Shown here: piece by piece, positions 38,117-46,632 of the stretch
How positions within the stretch are numbered: position 1 is the first letter of the stretch
How the letters are laid out: each line of letters begins with the position of its first letter
Assembly: GCA_900466475.1 (NCBI GenBank)
Contig: UBMI01000003.1
Coordinates: forward strand, 248,001 to 312,000
Reading direction: 5' to 3'
Length of the DNA stretch: 64,000 nt
Origin: Hyphomicrobiales bacterium
GTDB taxonomy: Bacteria > Pseudomonadota > Alphaproteobacteria > Rhizobiales > Rhizobiaceae
Notes under the pieces: model-generated
The model's input: the letters and a program-made list of their open reading frames with translations, nothing else
Databases searched by the model: none
What the model was told of the DNA's origin: nothing
Position numbers and translations under genes: made by a program

Positions 38117-39553
38117 TCAGGCTGTCTTCGGATCGAACAGCGCGGTTCCGATAACAGGGCAAAGCGGCCCGGGACCAACATCGGCATCGAGAGCCTTCAA
38201 CCGTCCGAGCCCTTCATTCAGCGCATCGATTGCCCGAATGAGCGAGCCCGCTTCATCCACCTTTGCGGCGACGATTTCCGTCGAGGTACCCAGGTGCTCG
38301 GCAAGGAGCTGGCAGCGCAGCTTCGCGATCGCCGCGAAATGGTCCGGCGTCGTCGCATCCAGACGCATGTCGCATTCCGTATCCAGACCCTCGGACCGGT
38401 GGTTGAGGTTGGACGAGCCGATCCGCAGACTTTGGTCATCGGCGATCAAGAGTTTGGAATGAACGAGGACCTCGATCTCGCTGGTGTCATCGGGGACCAC
38501 CGGATAAAAGACCCGCAATCGATCATGGCGATCAGCCTGTTTCAGCCGGCGGATCACCCTGCGGCGATTGCGCCCCATGACGAGCTGCTCGATGAAGCCA
38601 TGCGAGCTGCGCGTACAGATGATCACGATCTCCGGCCCTTCATCTTCGAGGAGGCGGGCGGCCAGGGCCTTTGCGATGGTCTGCGAGGCCAGATATTGCG
38701 TCTCGATATAAAGATGCCGGCTGGCCGATCTGATGATGTCGAGCGTCATTTGAAGGCCCTCGCTGACACCGCCACGGGCCAAGTCTTCCCGCTGGGTCAG
38801 CGCGAAAGCTGCCGGCATGCGACGTGCCGCAACCGGACTGTGAAGCAAACGCTGGCCCGGCGCTCGGCCGGGGGCGGGCGCGGGGACAAGATTGCTATCG
38901 CCGCCCCATTCGATCCATCGCCGCCGAATGATTTGTCCGATCTGTCGGGCAGCCTCGCCGGTGACCATCGTCTGGACATCGTGGAGAGGATCATAGGAGC
39001 GACCGCTCGTATCGCGCCGACGGCTGTCTGAAGGTGCATGACGTCGATCGTCAAACCGTCGCGACGTCAGGTCAATACCGCCAATGAAGCCGACAGCGTC
39101 ATCGATGCAGACCAGCTTTTGATGATGCGAGGCATGCCATGCATCATGGCGGGCAAACAGCATGCGGATACGCGGATGGGCCGGAAAATCGCGCCGAAAA
39201 AATAGCCTCAGCGACTTTTGCGAATAGATCGGTCCCATCGCCCAGACCAGGATCCTGACCTCCAGGTCGGGATTGGATCTGACCGCGGCCTGCAGCAGGT
39301 CACCGAGGCTTTCACTGGACAGACCGGGCTGCAGCAGGATGTCGGGATTGAAGTCCCACCCGACGACGAGGATCGAATTGCGCGCCTGACGCAGGGTTTT
39401 AGCAAGAGCGGCGAAATAATCCTGACCGTTGACGAGAAACGCGACGGCGTCCGCCTGGCCCTGAAAGGCGAAGGATGTTTGAGGATGGCCATGTGACAGA
39501 TCTTTGGGCGAAGTCTCATGCGAGGCCAATGCGGTCGGAAAGCTGGTATCCAT
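38117..39553 (-). CDS. Phospholipase D/cardiolipin synthase-like protein
   Basis: A 478-residue protein with two HKD motifs: HHQKLVCIDD (first half) and VHSKLLIADD (second half), each followed by the glycine-serine-asparagine part (GGIDL; GSSNLNHRS). No N-terminal membrane segment is evident. The family includes ClsB-type cardiolipin synthases and phospholipase D; the neighbours favour cardiolipin synthesis. I chose the ATG at 39553. The promoter at 39587-39612 is of the stress type. Its stop and that of the ybhN-like gene form TGATCA (38114-38119). Confidence 0.9.
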   Translation of the reverse strand: MDTSFPTALASHETSPKDLSHGHPQTSFAFQGQADAVAFLVNGQDYFAALAKTLRQARNSILVVGWDFNPDILLQPGLSSESLGDLLQAAVRSNPDLEVRILVWAMGPIYSQKSLRLFFRRDFPAHPRIRMLFARHDAWHASHHQKLVCIDDAVGFIGGIDLTSRRFDDRRHAPSDSRRRDTSGRSYDPLHDVQTMVTGEAARQIGQIIRRRWIEWGGDSNLVPAPAPGRAPGQRLLHSPVAARRMPAAFALTQREDLARGGVSEGLQMTLDIIRSASRHLYIETQYLASQTIAKALAARLLEDEGPEIVIICTRSSHGFIEQLVMGRNRRRVIRRLKQADRHDRLRVFYPVVPDDTSEIEVLVHSKLLIADDQSLRIGSSNLNHRSEGLDTECDMRLDATTPDHFAAIAKLRCQLLAEHLGTSTEIVAAKVDEAGSLIRAIDALNEGLGRLKALDADVGPGPLCPVIGTALFDPKTA

Positions 39554-39586
39554 GGTCAACAAGCGTCCTGATCAATTTGATCCACA

Positions 39587-39612
39587 AACGCGAGCGTGGC
39601 CGCGCAGGTTCC
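39587..39612 (-). promoter_or_regulatory. EcfG-type stress promoter
   Basis: Minus strand: GGAAC (39612-39608), 17-bp spacer, CGTT (39590-39587), 34 bp before the start of the phospholipase D-like gene. Confidence 0.7.
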
Positions 39613-40007
39613 ACAGACCTGCTGTTCGGTCGAATTGGAATGAAGCGTCAAGGCTCCGCTTCCGCAACGGCCGATCTTTGCCCTGGGCAAATCCGCAATG
39701 CAACCGAAGGAGCCCGCGCCAGGACTTCGAGCCGGCGTCGTTCAAGCGATGTGACCGCCAGCGTGCTCCAGGCGCAAGGCGACGACGTGCGAGAGCTGGC
39801 CCCGAGACCGAAATGATCGAGCAGAGTGATCGGACCGCGTCCGTGCCGCACCGCCAAGGCAGGTCGCACCGATTGGCAAGAGCTGGAAGAGGCTGAACCC
39901 TAAGACCGAGATCCTGGGCGCCGGCCGATCCGGATCGCGCGTGATCACCGTGGGACCAAAACCGGGTGAGCCCTGTTCAGGCTGCCGTTCGCAGGGAGGC
40001 AGAACGG
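39613..40007. other. Intergenic stretch with a short palindrome
   Basis: About 400 bp without a gene I can support. It holds TTTGCCCTGGGCAAA (39677-39691), 7-bp arms around one base, which could be an operator. The frames that are open here do not resemble protein. Confidence 0.4.
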
Positions 40008-40169
40008 ATGACGGAAAACCTTGCACATGTCGGCAAGACGCGGCTTATGTTGAGGCTTCCCGATCTGCGTCAGGATCTACGGCGTCTCTTCGACAGCCAC
40101 GGCTTGTTGCAAGAGCTTTGCGAGGCCCATGAAGAGGCTTGTCTGATGCGACTGCGGCCAAGCATGTGA
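40008..40169 (+). CDS. Small hypothetical protein
   Basis: A 53-residue protein starting MTENLAHVGKTRLMLRLPD, with a helical middle (LRRLFDSHGLLQELCEAHEEA). GGAGG precedes the ATG at 8 bases. No family is recognised and no promoter of the stress type was found. It could be a real small stress gene, or chance. Confidence 0.45.
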   Translation: MTENLAHVGKTRLMLRLPDLRQDLRRLFDSHGLLQELCEAHEEACLMRLRPSM

Positions 40170-40492
40170 TGTGCCTGATACTTCTCTATTGATAGAATAT
40201 CGCATGTGCTGCCAGGACATTGAGGAACAGCCGAGACATATGCAGCCGCCGTCTCGCCGCGGGCTGGGCCCCGCCAGCAGGGTGTCTATCGTCAGGGCGT
40301 CAGATCCTCGAGAGCCAAGAAAGGCATCGGCACGAAGAGCTTGGCAGAGGCGGACCTGCAGCATTTGCCAAAATCATCGGTTCGTCGCTCAAGGGCGCCT
40401 AAACCGGCAAATCTGGCGCAGGCTACCTCCTCACGAGAAGGCAAGTAAGTCCTAAGCAGGCACCCGCCAATGTCCCCGGCGAGGCCCGATCG
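40170..40492. other. Intergenic stretch without supported gene
   Basis: About 320 bp. A 94-codon frame crosses it but is basic, low in hydrophobic residues and without ribosome site. I see nothing else. Confidence 0.4.
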
Positions 40493-42277
40493 CTAAGGGC
40501 GCGACAGAATGCCCGAGAAGAGCTGGCGGAGCATGCCGGCCATCATGCCGGTCTCGTGGGGATCGCCTGTCATGAGAGCAGACGTGACGTTGCGCATCTG
40601 CTCGAAGGTGATGTGGGGCGGAAGCGGCGGCACCTCCGGATCGGTCTTTACCTCGAGGATCACGGGGCAACCGGCCTCGAGTGCCGACTTCCAGGCAGTG
40701 CCGAGGTCGTCAGGGCGATTGACGAAGATGCCGCGAAGGCCGATCAGCTCGGCGAATTTATGATAGGGCATGTCGGGGATCGTCTGGGATGCGGCGAACT
40801 TCGGATCACCTTCCATCACCCGCTGTTCCCAAGTTACCTGGTTCAGGTCCTCATTGTTGAAGACACAGATGACGAAGGTCGGGTTGGCCCAGGTCTTCCA
40901 GTATTTGGCAACGGTAATCATCTCCGCCATGTTATTCATCTGCATTGCGCCGTCGCCGACGAGCCCGACCACCGGCCGATCAGGCTCTGCGAACTTCGCC
41001 GCAATAGCATAGGGAACTGCAGCTCCCATCGAGGCGAGGCCGCCCGACAAGGACGCCTTCATGCCGCGGCGGATCTTCAGATCGCGCGCATACCAGTTGG
41101 CGCAGGATCCGGAGTCACTGGTAATGATCGCGTTGTCCGGCAGTCGCGGCGACAACTCGGTGACGACACGCTGCGGATTGACAGGATTTGCGTCCACCCT
41201 TGCGCGCTCGTCCAGTGTCTTCCACCAGTCCGCGACGCTGTTCGCAACCGTCTTGCGCCAACTGTTGTCAGCCTTCTGTGTCAGGAGCGGCAGCAGCGCA
41301 AGCAACGTCTCGCCCGCATCGCCGGTGAGGTTGAGCTCCATCGGGTAGCGCAGTGACAGCATGTCCGGATCGATGTCGATCTGCACGCCGCGCGCCTGGC
41401 CTTCCGCGGGCAGAAATTCCGAATAGGGAAATCCGGATCCGACCATGAGCAGTGTGTCGCAATCCTGCATCAGATCCCAGGATGGCTTGGTTCCGAGAAG
41501 GCCGATCGAGCCGGTGACCCAAGGCAGGTCGTCTGGAAGGGCAGCCTTTCCAAGAAGGGCTTTTGCCGCACCTGCCTGCAGGCGGTCGGCAACGGCGATC
41601 ACCGCGTCGGTTGCGTTCAGTGCGCCGGCGCCGACCAGAATCGCCACCTTTTTACCGGCGTTCAGGATGTCAGCGGCGGCCTGAAGATCGTCACCATGCG
41701 GGAAGATGCGTGGACGGCTGTAGCCCGGTCCTGAATGCACTGTCCCATGTTTGCGCGGCGGCTCCTCATAGGGCATCTCCTGAAGGTCGTTCGGCAGGAT
41801 GACGGTCGTCACCGTCCGGTTGGCGAGCGCGATGCGACAAGCCCGGTCGATCAGATGGCGGACCTGCGCCGGGGTCGAGGCTTGCTGGACGAAATCACCG
41901 GCGACGTCCTTGAAAAGGGAGGCAAGATCAAGTTCCTGCTGATAGTGGCCGCCTAGCGCATGTCGCGCCTGCTGGCCGACGATTGCGAGCACTGGCTGAT
42001 GATCCATCTTGGCATCGTAAAGACCGGTGATCAGATGCGTGGCGCCTGGTCCCGATGTTGCGATGCAGACACCGAGCTCGCCGGAAAACTTCGCGTGGGC
42101 GCTCGCCATGAACGCTGCCATCTCCTCGTGGCGTGCCTGGATGAATTCTATTTTTCCGGACGCGCGTTGGAGGGCGCCGAAGACGCCGTTGATGCCATCG
42201 CCGGGGTAGCCGAACAGGCGCCGTACGCCCCAGTCCTTCAGGCGCGAGACGACGAAATCGCCGACAGTCTTTGGCAT
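40493..42277 (-). CDS. Thiamine pyrophosphate-dependent enzyme (pyruvate oxidase/acetolactate synthase-like)
   Basis: A 594-residue TPP enzyme. The N-terminal pyrimidine domain has the catalytic Glu in ARHEEMAAFMAS and GPGATHLITGLYDA; the central domain is FAD/ADP-like; the C-terminal domain has the TPP motif VGDGAMQMNN through FNNEDLN. The pattern is that of pyruvate oxidase/PoxB-like proteins of stress regulons rather than of biosynthetic IlvB. There are no subunit genes. It is probably the last gene of the four-gene run that starts at 43412, with 86 bp to the previous gene. Confidence 0.88.
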   Translation of the reverse strand: MPKTVGDFVVSRLKDWGVRRLFGYPGDGINGVFGALQRASGKIEFIQARHEEMAAFMASAHAKFSGELGVCIATSGPGATHLITGLYDAKMDHQPVLAIVGQQARHALGGHYQQELDLASLFKDVAGDFVQQASTPAQVRHLIDRACRIALANRTVTTVILPNDLQEMPYEEPPRKHGTVHSGPGYSRPRIFPHGDDLQAAADILNAGKKVAILVGAGALNATDAVIAVADRLQAGAAKALLGKAALPDDLPWVTGSIGLLGTKPSWDLMQDCDTLLMVGSGFPYSEFLPAEGQARGVQIDIDPDMLSLRYPMELNLTGDAGETLLALLPLLTQKADNSWRKTVANSVADWWKTLDERARVDANPVNPQRVVTELSPRLPDNAIITSDSGSCANWYARDLKIRRGMKASLSGGLASMGAAVPYAIAAKFAEPDRPVVGLVGDGAMQMNNMAEMITVAKYWKTWANPTFVICVFNNEDLNQVTWEQRVMEGDPKFAASQTIPDMPYHKFAELIGLRGIFVNRPDDLGTAWKSALEAGCPVILEVKTDPEVPPLPPHITFEQMRNVTSALMTGDPHETGMMAGMLRQLFSGILSRP

Positions 42278-42363
42278 CGAATCTCTCCATTCCGGACGGC
42301 GCCTGATCGCGCCGCTGTTGCCAACCGCCGTCGATAAGTCGATTGCGGCTGGAGCTTAGGCTG

Positions 42364-42630
42364 TCAGACAACCAGGTCGCCCCAAGCGCGATCCCATTCG
42401 ACCCCCTCGGCAAGTTCAATGAGAATAAGGTGATCGTCCCGCACGTGGCTGCGTGCGATTTCGAACGCGGCGGCCGGGCTCATCTCCTCGCCCGGGAAGA
42501 CAGCATCGTCGTCTTTCGAAGCGACAACCTTGCGGACATAGCCGCGGATCTCTTCACCGGATCGGTAAAACTTGATGACGAGGTCACCCTCGTTTTCCTG
42601 TCCCTGGCTATAACGATGATAGGGTGTCAC
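42364..42630 (-). CDS. Hypothetical protein
   Basis: An 88-residue protein starting MTPYHRYSQGQENEGDL, with a repeated strand pattern (LVIKFYRSGEEIRGYVRKV) and a C-terminal HLILIELAEGVEW. There is no membrane segment. It is third in the minus-strand run 43412-40493, with 30 bp to the previous gene. AGGAGA stands before the start. The family is unknown; as part of a stress-promoter operon it is probably a stress gene. Confidence 0.65.
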   Translation of the reverse strand: MTPYHRYSQGQENEGDLVIKFYRSGEEIRGYVRKVVASKDDDAVFPGEEMSPAAAFEIARSHVRDDHLILIELAEGVEWDRAWGDLVV

Positions 42631-42660
42631 GGCGATCTCCTGTCAAATCTCGGACGGGTG

Positions 42661-42927
42661 TCAGCCCGCAGGTATGAAGGGCAACGCTTCGCAACCGATA
42701 TCGCTGTAGAGCTGTCCCGAGACGATCAAAGACTGCCGCATAGCCTGGACGCGCCTCTCGGCGTCATCCAGGGAATAGGCCCAAATTTCAGCAGCCCAGG
42801 TCTTATCTTTCCAGTGGTACTGCAACGCGAACTTGTAGATTTCCTGCCCGTTCTGGTCGATCGACACGTAATCGTGGTCCGGCCGGTCTGCAGCGGCAGG
42901 CTGCGATCGGAAGTTGATGATCTGCAT
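42661..42927 (-). CDS. Hypothetical protein
   Basis: An 88-residue protein starting MQIINFRSQPAAADR. It has alternating strands (DYVSIDQNGQEIYKFALQYHW) and a helix (SLDDAERRVQAMRQSL). There is no signal or membrane segment. It is second in the run from 43412, 32 bp after the first gene. No known family was recognised. Confidence 0.65.
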   Translation of the reverse strand: MQIINFRSQPAAADRPDHDYVSIDQNGQEIYKFALQYHWKDKTWAAEIWAYSLDDAERRVQAMRQSLIVSGQLYSDIGCEALPFIPAG

Positions 42928-42959
42928 GATGTCCTGCGCCTTTCCGAAGATGGCTGGCC

Positions 42960-43412
42960 TTAATCCAGCTGCACCGGCTTGATCGTGGCAACGGAGATCT
43001 CGCCCTCGACCACGCCGCGTATGAGGTCGCTACGATTGCGCTCGACCTCGACGACCGTATAGAGTTTGTCGTCGCGAAAAGCGCTTGCATTGATCGTGGT
43101 GACGTCTTCGGCGGGCGCCGAATCCACTTCCATGAAATCCAGTTCGCGGCCCGAGGCTACGATACGGGCATCACCGGGCGTGCGCGCTGCCACCAGGACA
43201 ATCCCGTGATTGAGGCTATTGTCCCATCGCGGATCATCCGGAGCGGCGATCGGCTCGAGCCTATAGAGGTTCAAGGCTTCGTTCTGATCGCCGGCAGCCG
43301 CCTCCGCTTGCGCGTCAAGCATCTGTGCAAGGCTTTCCACGGAGCGACCGAAATGGGTGGTACTCGTGGCATTGTTGACGGCATCATCACCGCCACGCAA
43401 GACATTCGACAT
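42960..43412 (-). CDS. Hypothetical protein, first gene of the stress operon
   Basis: A 150-residue protein starting MSNVLRGGDDAVNN, acidic, with strand-rich C-terminal half (KLYTVVEVERNRSDL; EGEISVATIKPVQLD). There is no membrane segment. The minus-strand EcfG-type promoter at 43438-43462 precedes it, making it the likely first gene of an operon with 42927, 42630 and the TPP enzyme. The function is unknown. A longer reading from 43439 would overlap the promoter. Confidence 0.65.
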   Translation of the reverse strand: MSNVLRGGDDAVNNATSTTHFGRSVESLAQMLDAQAEAAAGDQNEALNLYRLEPIAAPDDPRWDNSLNHGIVLVAARTPGDARIVASGRELDFMEVDSAPAEDVTTINASAFRDDKLYTVVEVERNRSDLIRGVVEGEISVATIKPVQLD

Positions 43413-43430
43413 GCTTATTCTCCTCGTTCG

Positions 43431-43456
43431 GGAACACAACCAGCATCGGCGGAGTT
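43431..43456 (+). promoter_or_regulatory. EcfG-type promoter (rightward of a divergent pair)
   Basis: GGAAC (43431-43435), 17-bp spacer, AGTT (43453-43456). It is directed to the PPOX-like gene at 43596 and interlaced with the leftward promoter 43438-43462. Confidence 0.55.
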
Positions 43457-43462
43457 GGTTCC
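43438..43462 (-). promoter_or_regulatory. EcfG-type promoter (leftward of a divergent pair)
   Basis: Minus strand: GGAAC (43462-43458), 16-bp spacer, GGTT (43441-43438). It is directed to the operon starting at 43412. Confidence 0.6.
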
Positions 43463-43595
43463 CGGTAATCGAGCTAGCGTGAACATCCGCCGCGTGATGC
43501 CTGTTTTGGATGCGCAGGGCAGCGCACTATCCCGGCGCTTTCCGCGTCGACCAGGTTTCCACGCGGTCAGCCCACATTGCCAAATTGGAGGTAAA

Positions 43596-44078
43596 ATGCC
43601 CGATCAAGTTGACGAACAACAAAAGCTCTGGGATCTCATCGAAAAAATCGGCTTTTGCATGCTGACGACCCATAATGGCCTGGACCTTAAAGCGCGTCCA
43701 ATGTCGGCCTATGTCGAAAGGCTGGAAAACGCCATCTACTTCCTTACCGATGTTGCAAGCCATAAGGATGAGGAAATTGCTCGATACCCGCACGTCAATC
43801 TGGCCTTTGCCGATCCTGGCCACCAGAAATATGTCTCCATCTCTGGCACAGCCGTCATCCAGAACGACCGCGATAAGATCCGCGAGTTCTGGGCAACGCC
43901 CGCCAAGGCCTGGTGGGACGACGCGGATGATCCGTCCATCCGCATTCTCAAGGTGACACCATCTTTCGCCGAATATTGGGACAGTCCCGGCACGCTGGTC
44001 AGTTATATCAAGATGGCCGCCGCGGCGGTCAGCAAAGCGCGACCGGATATGGGGGATCACGTCGAGGTTGATCTCTGA
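43596..44078 (+). CDS. Pyridoxamine 5'-phosphate oxidase-fold protein (general stress protein 26-like)
   Basis: A 160-residue split-barrel flavin-binding protein. The family signature is CMLTTHNGLDLKARPM, then YFLTDVASHKDEEI, VNLAFADPGHQKYVSISG and FWATPAKAWWDD. Such proteins bind FMN or F420-like cofactors; the substrate is unknown. TTGGAGG stands 4 bases before the ATG at 43596. The rightward stress promoter lies about 140 bp upstream. Confidence 0.88.
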   Translation: MPDQVDEQQKLWDLIEKIGFCMLTTHNGLDLKARPMSAYVERLENAIYFLTDVASHKDEEIARYPHVNLAFADPGHQKYVSISGTAVIQNDRDKIREFWATPAKAWWDDADDPSIRILKVTPSFAEYWDSPGTLVSYIKMAAAAVSKARPDMGDHVEVDL

Positions 44079-44161
44079 TCGCATGGCCGGGGAAGCGATC
44101 AGTCGGGAACATCGCGCCTTGCTGCATGTTCCTGACACAGACGAAATCGGACAGCCCACCC

Positions 44162-44305
44162 ATGTTACAGATCGCTCTGTTGTTGATCCTTGCCGTTGCT
44201 GGCAGACCACTCCTCTACGCCTGTCTCGGCTACGCCGATTACTTCCTGGAACAGGCCCGGAAAAAACGGCAATTGCGCGAAGCGTTCAGACGCCGGCGGG
44301 ACTAA
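44162..44305 (+). CDS. Small membrane protein
   Basis: A 47-residue protein with one hydrophobic segment (LQIALLLILAVAG) and a very basic tail (RKKRQLREAFRRRRD), which fits a single-pass small membrane protein. No strong ribosome site is visible. It follows the PPOX-like gene by 83 bp on the same strand and ends just before the terminator at 44393-44419. Confidence 0.45.
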   Translation: MLQIALLLILAVAGRPLLYACLGYADYFLEQARKKRQLREAFRRRRD

Positions 44306-44392
44306 ACATAAGGCGTCGCCGGCACCTGTCGGGAACAATCCGCATCATCTGGCAGAGGTGCTGTTTGTCGCCCAGAGCGGCGGGCACAACGA

Positions 44393-44419
44393 AAAAGGCC
44401 GCCCGCCGGGCGACCTTTT
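44393..44419. terminator. Bidirectional rho-independent terminator
   Basis: AAAAGGCCGCCC (44393-44404) pairs with GGGCGACCTTTT (44408-44419) with one mismatch and a 3-nt loop. A and T runs flank both sides. It separates the convergent genes ending at 44305 and 44432. Confidence 0.75.
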
Positions 44420-44431
44420 GGTGTGCTTGCC

Positions 44432-44932
44432 TTAGGCGACCTTTTGGCCCTTGGGGTTGGCCTGCGCCTGCGCAAGCTGCGTCAGCTTCTTGTCGGTCGC
44501 TTCCTCTTCGGAAAGATTAGCCTTGAGAAGAGGAACGGCATCTTTCAGTCCAAGCTGGTTGGCCCAAGCGATCAAGGTGCCGTAGCGCGCGATCTCGTAG
44601 TGTTCAACGGCCTGCGCCGAGGAGATTAGCCCTGCATCGAGCGCAGGTGAGCCCTTGAACTCCTCCATGATTTCCTCACCTTCCGCGATGATGCCCTGGA
44701 TCGCCTCGCAGGTCTTTCCCCGCGCCGGTTTTCCGAGAAGCTCGAACACCTGCTCCAGGCGCTCGATCTGTCCTTGGGTCTCGTCTCGATGCTGGATGAA
44801 GCCGGCCCTGCCTTCTTCGGACTGGGCTGCGCGCGCCATCTTCGGCAGAGCCTTCAGGATCTGCTTTTCGGCAAAGTAAATGTCCTTCAGAGTGTCTAGA
44901 AACAGGTCATCCAATGTCTTAGCGGTTGCCAT
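44432..44932 (-). CDS. DUF892/YciE-like ferritin-fold protein
   Basis: A 166-residue four-helix protein of the DUF892 (YciE/YciF) stress family: TLDDLFLDTLKDIYFAEKQILKAL, FIQHRDETQGQIERLEQVF, and HYEIARYGTLIAWANQLG with metal-ligand-like Glu and His. It is found in general stress regulons across alphaproteobacteria. GGAGGAGCC precedes the ATG at 44932. A weak stress-type site (GGAAC at 45025-45021, minus strand) has a poor -10. Confidence 0.9.
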   Translation of the reverse strand: MATAKTLDDLFLDTLKDIYFAEKQILKALPKMARAAQSEEGRAGFIQHRDETQGQIERLEQVFELLGKPARGKTCEAIQGIIAEGEEIMEEFKGSPALDAGLISSAQAVEHYEIARYGTLIAWANQLGLKDAVPLLKANLSEEEATDKKLTQLAQAQANPKGQKVA

Positions 44933-45041
44933 AGTGGCTCCTCCTGTAAAATGGGTTATCGCTCCTTGCCGACATTCGCCGCCGTACGAGGGCCTTGATC
45001 AATGCGCGCCCTGCCTTGATGTTCCCGTACGCCGCCGTACC

Positions 45042-45066
45042 GGAACACAAACCGGTGACACACGTT
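45042..45066 (+). promoter_or_regulatory. EcfG-type promoter without a plus-strand gene
   Basis: GGAAC (45042-45046), 16-bp spacer, CGTT (45063-45066), a perfect match followed by TTTAG. It points right, but the next plus-strand gene I can support begins at about 47151. Confidence 0.6.
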
Positions 45067-45143
45067 TTAGTTGGTTGGTATGGCCGAGCACTAAGCCCTG
45101 TTCGATCGCAGAAAGCTTTTATCGCAGTGATCAAAGTTTGCCA

Positions 45144-45416
45144 TCAGGACGCAGTTGTGAAGCGCCAGTGAATGGCAGCCGGATCTACCGAGCTGACCCG
45201 ATCCGGGCGGGCTTCGAGGAGCCGCCTCACAGGCACCAGCCTGCGAGGATCGCCGATCTCAGGCGGCACTGTCAGTCCCGCATTTAGATAATAGAGTTCC
45301 ATTTCCTGCCGCAGGGCCCGGATTTCAAAGCCAGTTCGTCCTTGCCCCATCCATTCCGTCAGGATGACGTCGCAAAGGATTGCTGGGCTTATCATTTCGC
45401 TGTCGAGATTATCCAT
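45144..45416 (-). CDS. Hypothetical protein
   Basis: A 90-residue protein starting MDNLDSEMISPAILCDVIL. It contains GRTGFEIRALRQEMELYYLN (helical) and a proline-rich end. The family is not recognised. It lies on the minus strand downstream of the orphan plus-strand promoter at 45042, so a transcript from that promoter would be antisense to it. The evidence for it is frame length and residue composition only. Confidence 0.5.
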   Translation of the reverse strand: MDNLDSEMISPAILCDVILTEWMGQGRTGFEIRALRQEMELYYLNAGLTVPPEIGDPRRLVPVRRLLEARPDRVSSVDPAAIHWRFTTAS

Positions 45417-45570
45417 GCGTTCGGCACCGGCTTTTGCGAGGCATGCTTGCTGATCTACGGCGACCAGCCGCCAAAATACATAGCATGCAACGCCCGTTCA
45501 TACCCAACCGATTTCGCAGCTCGGCATTTGCCGACGGTATGTGCATGGTCTGGCTTCGGAGGACGCGCGC

Positions 45571-45906
45571 TCAGATCTCGGGGCATCCCCTGACATTGGC
45601 AAAGCTCATGCGATCTGGCCTGCCGCTTCGGGTAAATCCCTGAACCGTAATGCTGCGCGGGGTCTCGCGGATGATCTGCGCCCGGCGAAGTCCCGCATCG
45701 CGGGCGTTGTCCAGCGCATCGCGCGGATCGCAGCGGCGGCGCGGGCCGCGCTCATAATAGCGATCATCGTAACGGTTCCGATCGTGGTTCTGGACCTCGA
45801 CACCGCCAGGACCGAGACGCAGCTCGACCTGCGCATCGGCGATCGATGGTGCGGCGAAACTGGCAATCACCGACGATAAAAGCACTGCTTTGAAAGCGAT
45901 ATTCAT
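45571..45906 (-). CDS. Secreted hypothetical protein
   Basis: A 111-residue protein with a signal peptide (MNIAFKAVLLSSVIASFAAPSIADA, cleavage after ADA) and a mature part that is strongly basic and tyrosine-rich at first (RNRYDDRYYERGPRRR) and then carries DPRDALDNARDAGLRRAQI. This kind of protein is common in rhizobia and is of unknown function. GGAGG before the ATG at 45906 fixes the start. A stress-type promoter lies at 45933-45957. Confidence 0.8.
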   Translation of the reverse strand: MNIAFKAVLLSSVIASFAAPSIADAQVELRLGPGGVEVQNHDRNRYDDRYYERGPRRRCDPRDALDNARDAGLRRAQIIRETPRSITVQGFTRSGRPDRMSFANVRGCPEI

Positions 45907-45932
45907 ATTTACCTCCATGGCGCTGATATCCG

Positions 45933-45957
45933 AACTTGCAACATTAATTTTGGTTCC
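45933..45957 (-). promoter_or_regulatory. EcfG-type stress promoter
   Basis: Minus strand: GGAAC (45957-45953), 16-bp spacer, AGTT (45936-45933), 27 bp before the secreted-protein start at 45906. Confidence 0.6.
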
Positions 45958-46632
45958 ATCGCATCCGGGTGGCGCTCCCTTGCCGATGGTCGCTGCGGCA
46001 ATCCTGCGGTGCGGGCCCATTTCCCGGTTGCCTTTCGACCCAAGCTTGCAGGGCGCATTTTTTCTTCAGCGAATTTCAACGCTGCCAAGCCGCGCGTGCC
46101 GCGATCGCCTTTTGTTGAGTGGGCCCCATACCGATAACCGATCATGGCGATCGCACGGAAGGTGCGTCCTCACTCAGCTGCCGTCCTGCGGCAATCCGGG
46201 CCAGGTGCTCGCTTCCTCGGATCATCCCTTCCAAAGCGGAGGTCCTGTGCCCGATCGGGCGCGGGCCCTGCCATCCCAGCCTGGCCGATTTGCGGCGATA
46301 CAATCCGTTTTCTGATCAGCCAGATCGGGAGGATCCCTGGCGTCAACGCGCCAGCAAGTGTCAGTCCAGCGTCATCCGGATGTCTTACCAGGCCAGATCT
46401 CTTGAATTTGTTCATGCCAGCAACTCCTCTTCCCATTTCGAACGTCGAGGTATCGTTACGGTTCCGGCGCGCGCTCGAAAAGCGAGTGATTGCCAGCCGA
46501 GCGATCGTGGCGAATGAAACCTTGCTGGGGCTTCTTTAATCGGCGATTGCCGGGCCGCGGCTAGGCGTAAGGAGATGGCGATGGCAGGTTCGGTAAGCGC
46601 TTGTAGCTCCAACGAATGCCGACCCGTCGGCG
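45958..46632. other. Long intergenic stretch without supported gene
   Basis: About 675 bp between the secreted-protein promoter and the CBS gene. One minus-strand frame (46170-46415) has a GAGGAG before its ATG, but its proline- and arginine-rich sequence does not look like a protein. Nothing else was seen. Confidence 0.4.

Noticed and set aside
45001..45025. Minus-strand EcfG promoter before the DUF892 gene
   Set aside because: The -35 GGAAC is present, but the -10 reads CATT; kept only as a remark.
46170..46415. Minus-strand frame with GAGGAG before ATG
   Set aside because: The translation is dominated by Pro, Arg and Gly with no family resemblance; too weak to list as a gene.
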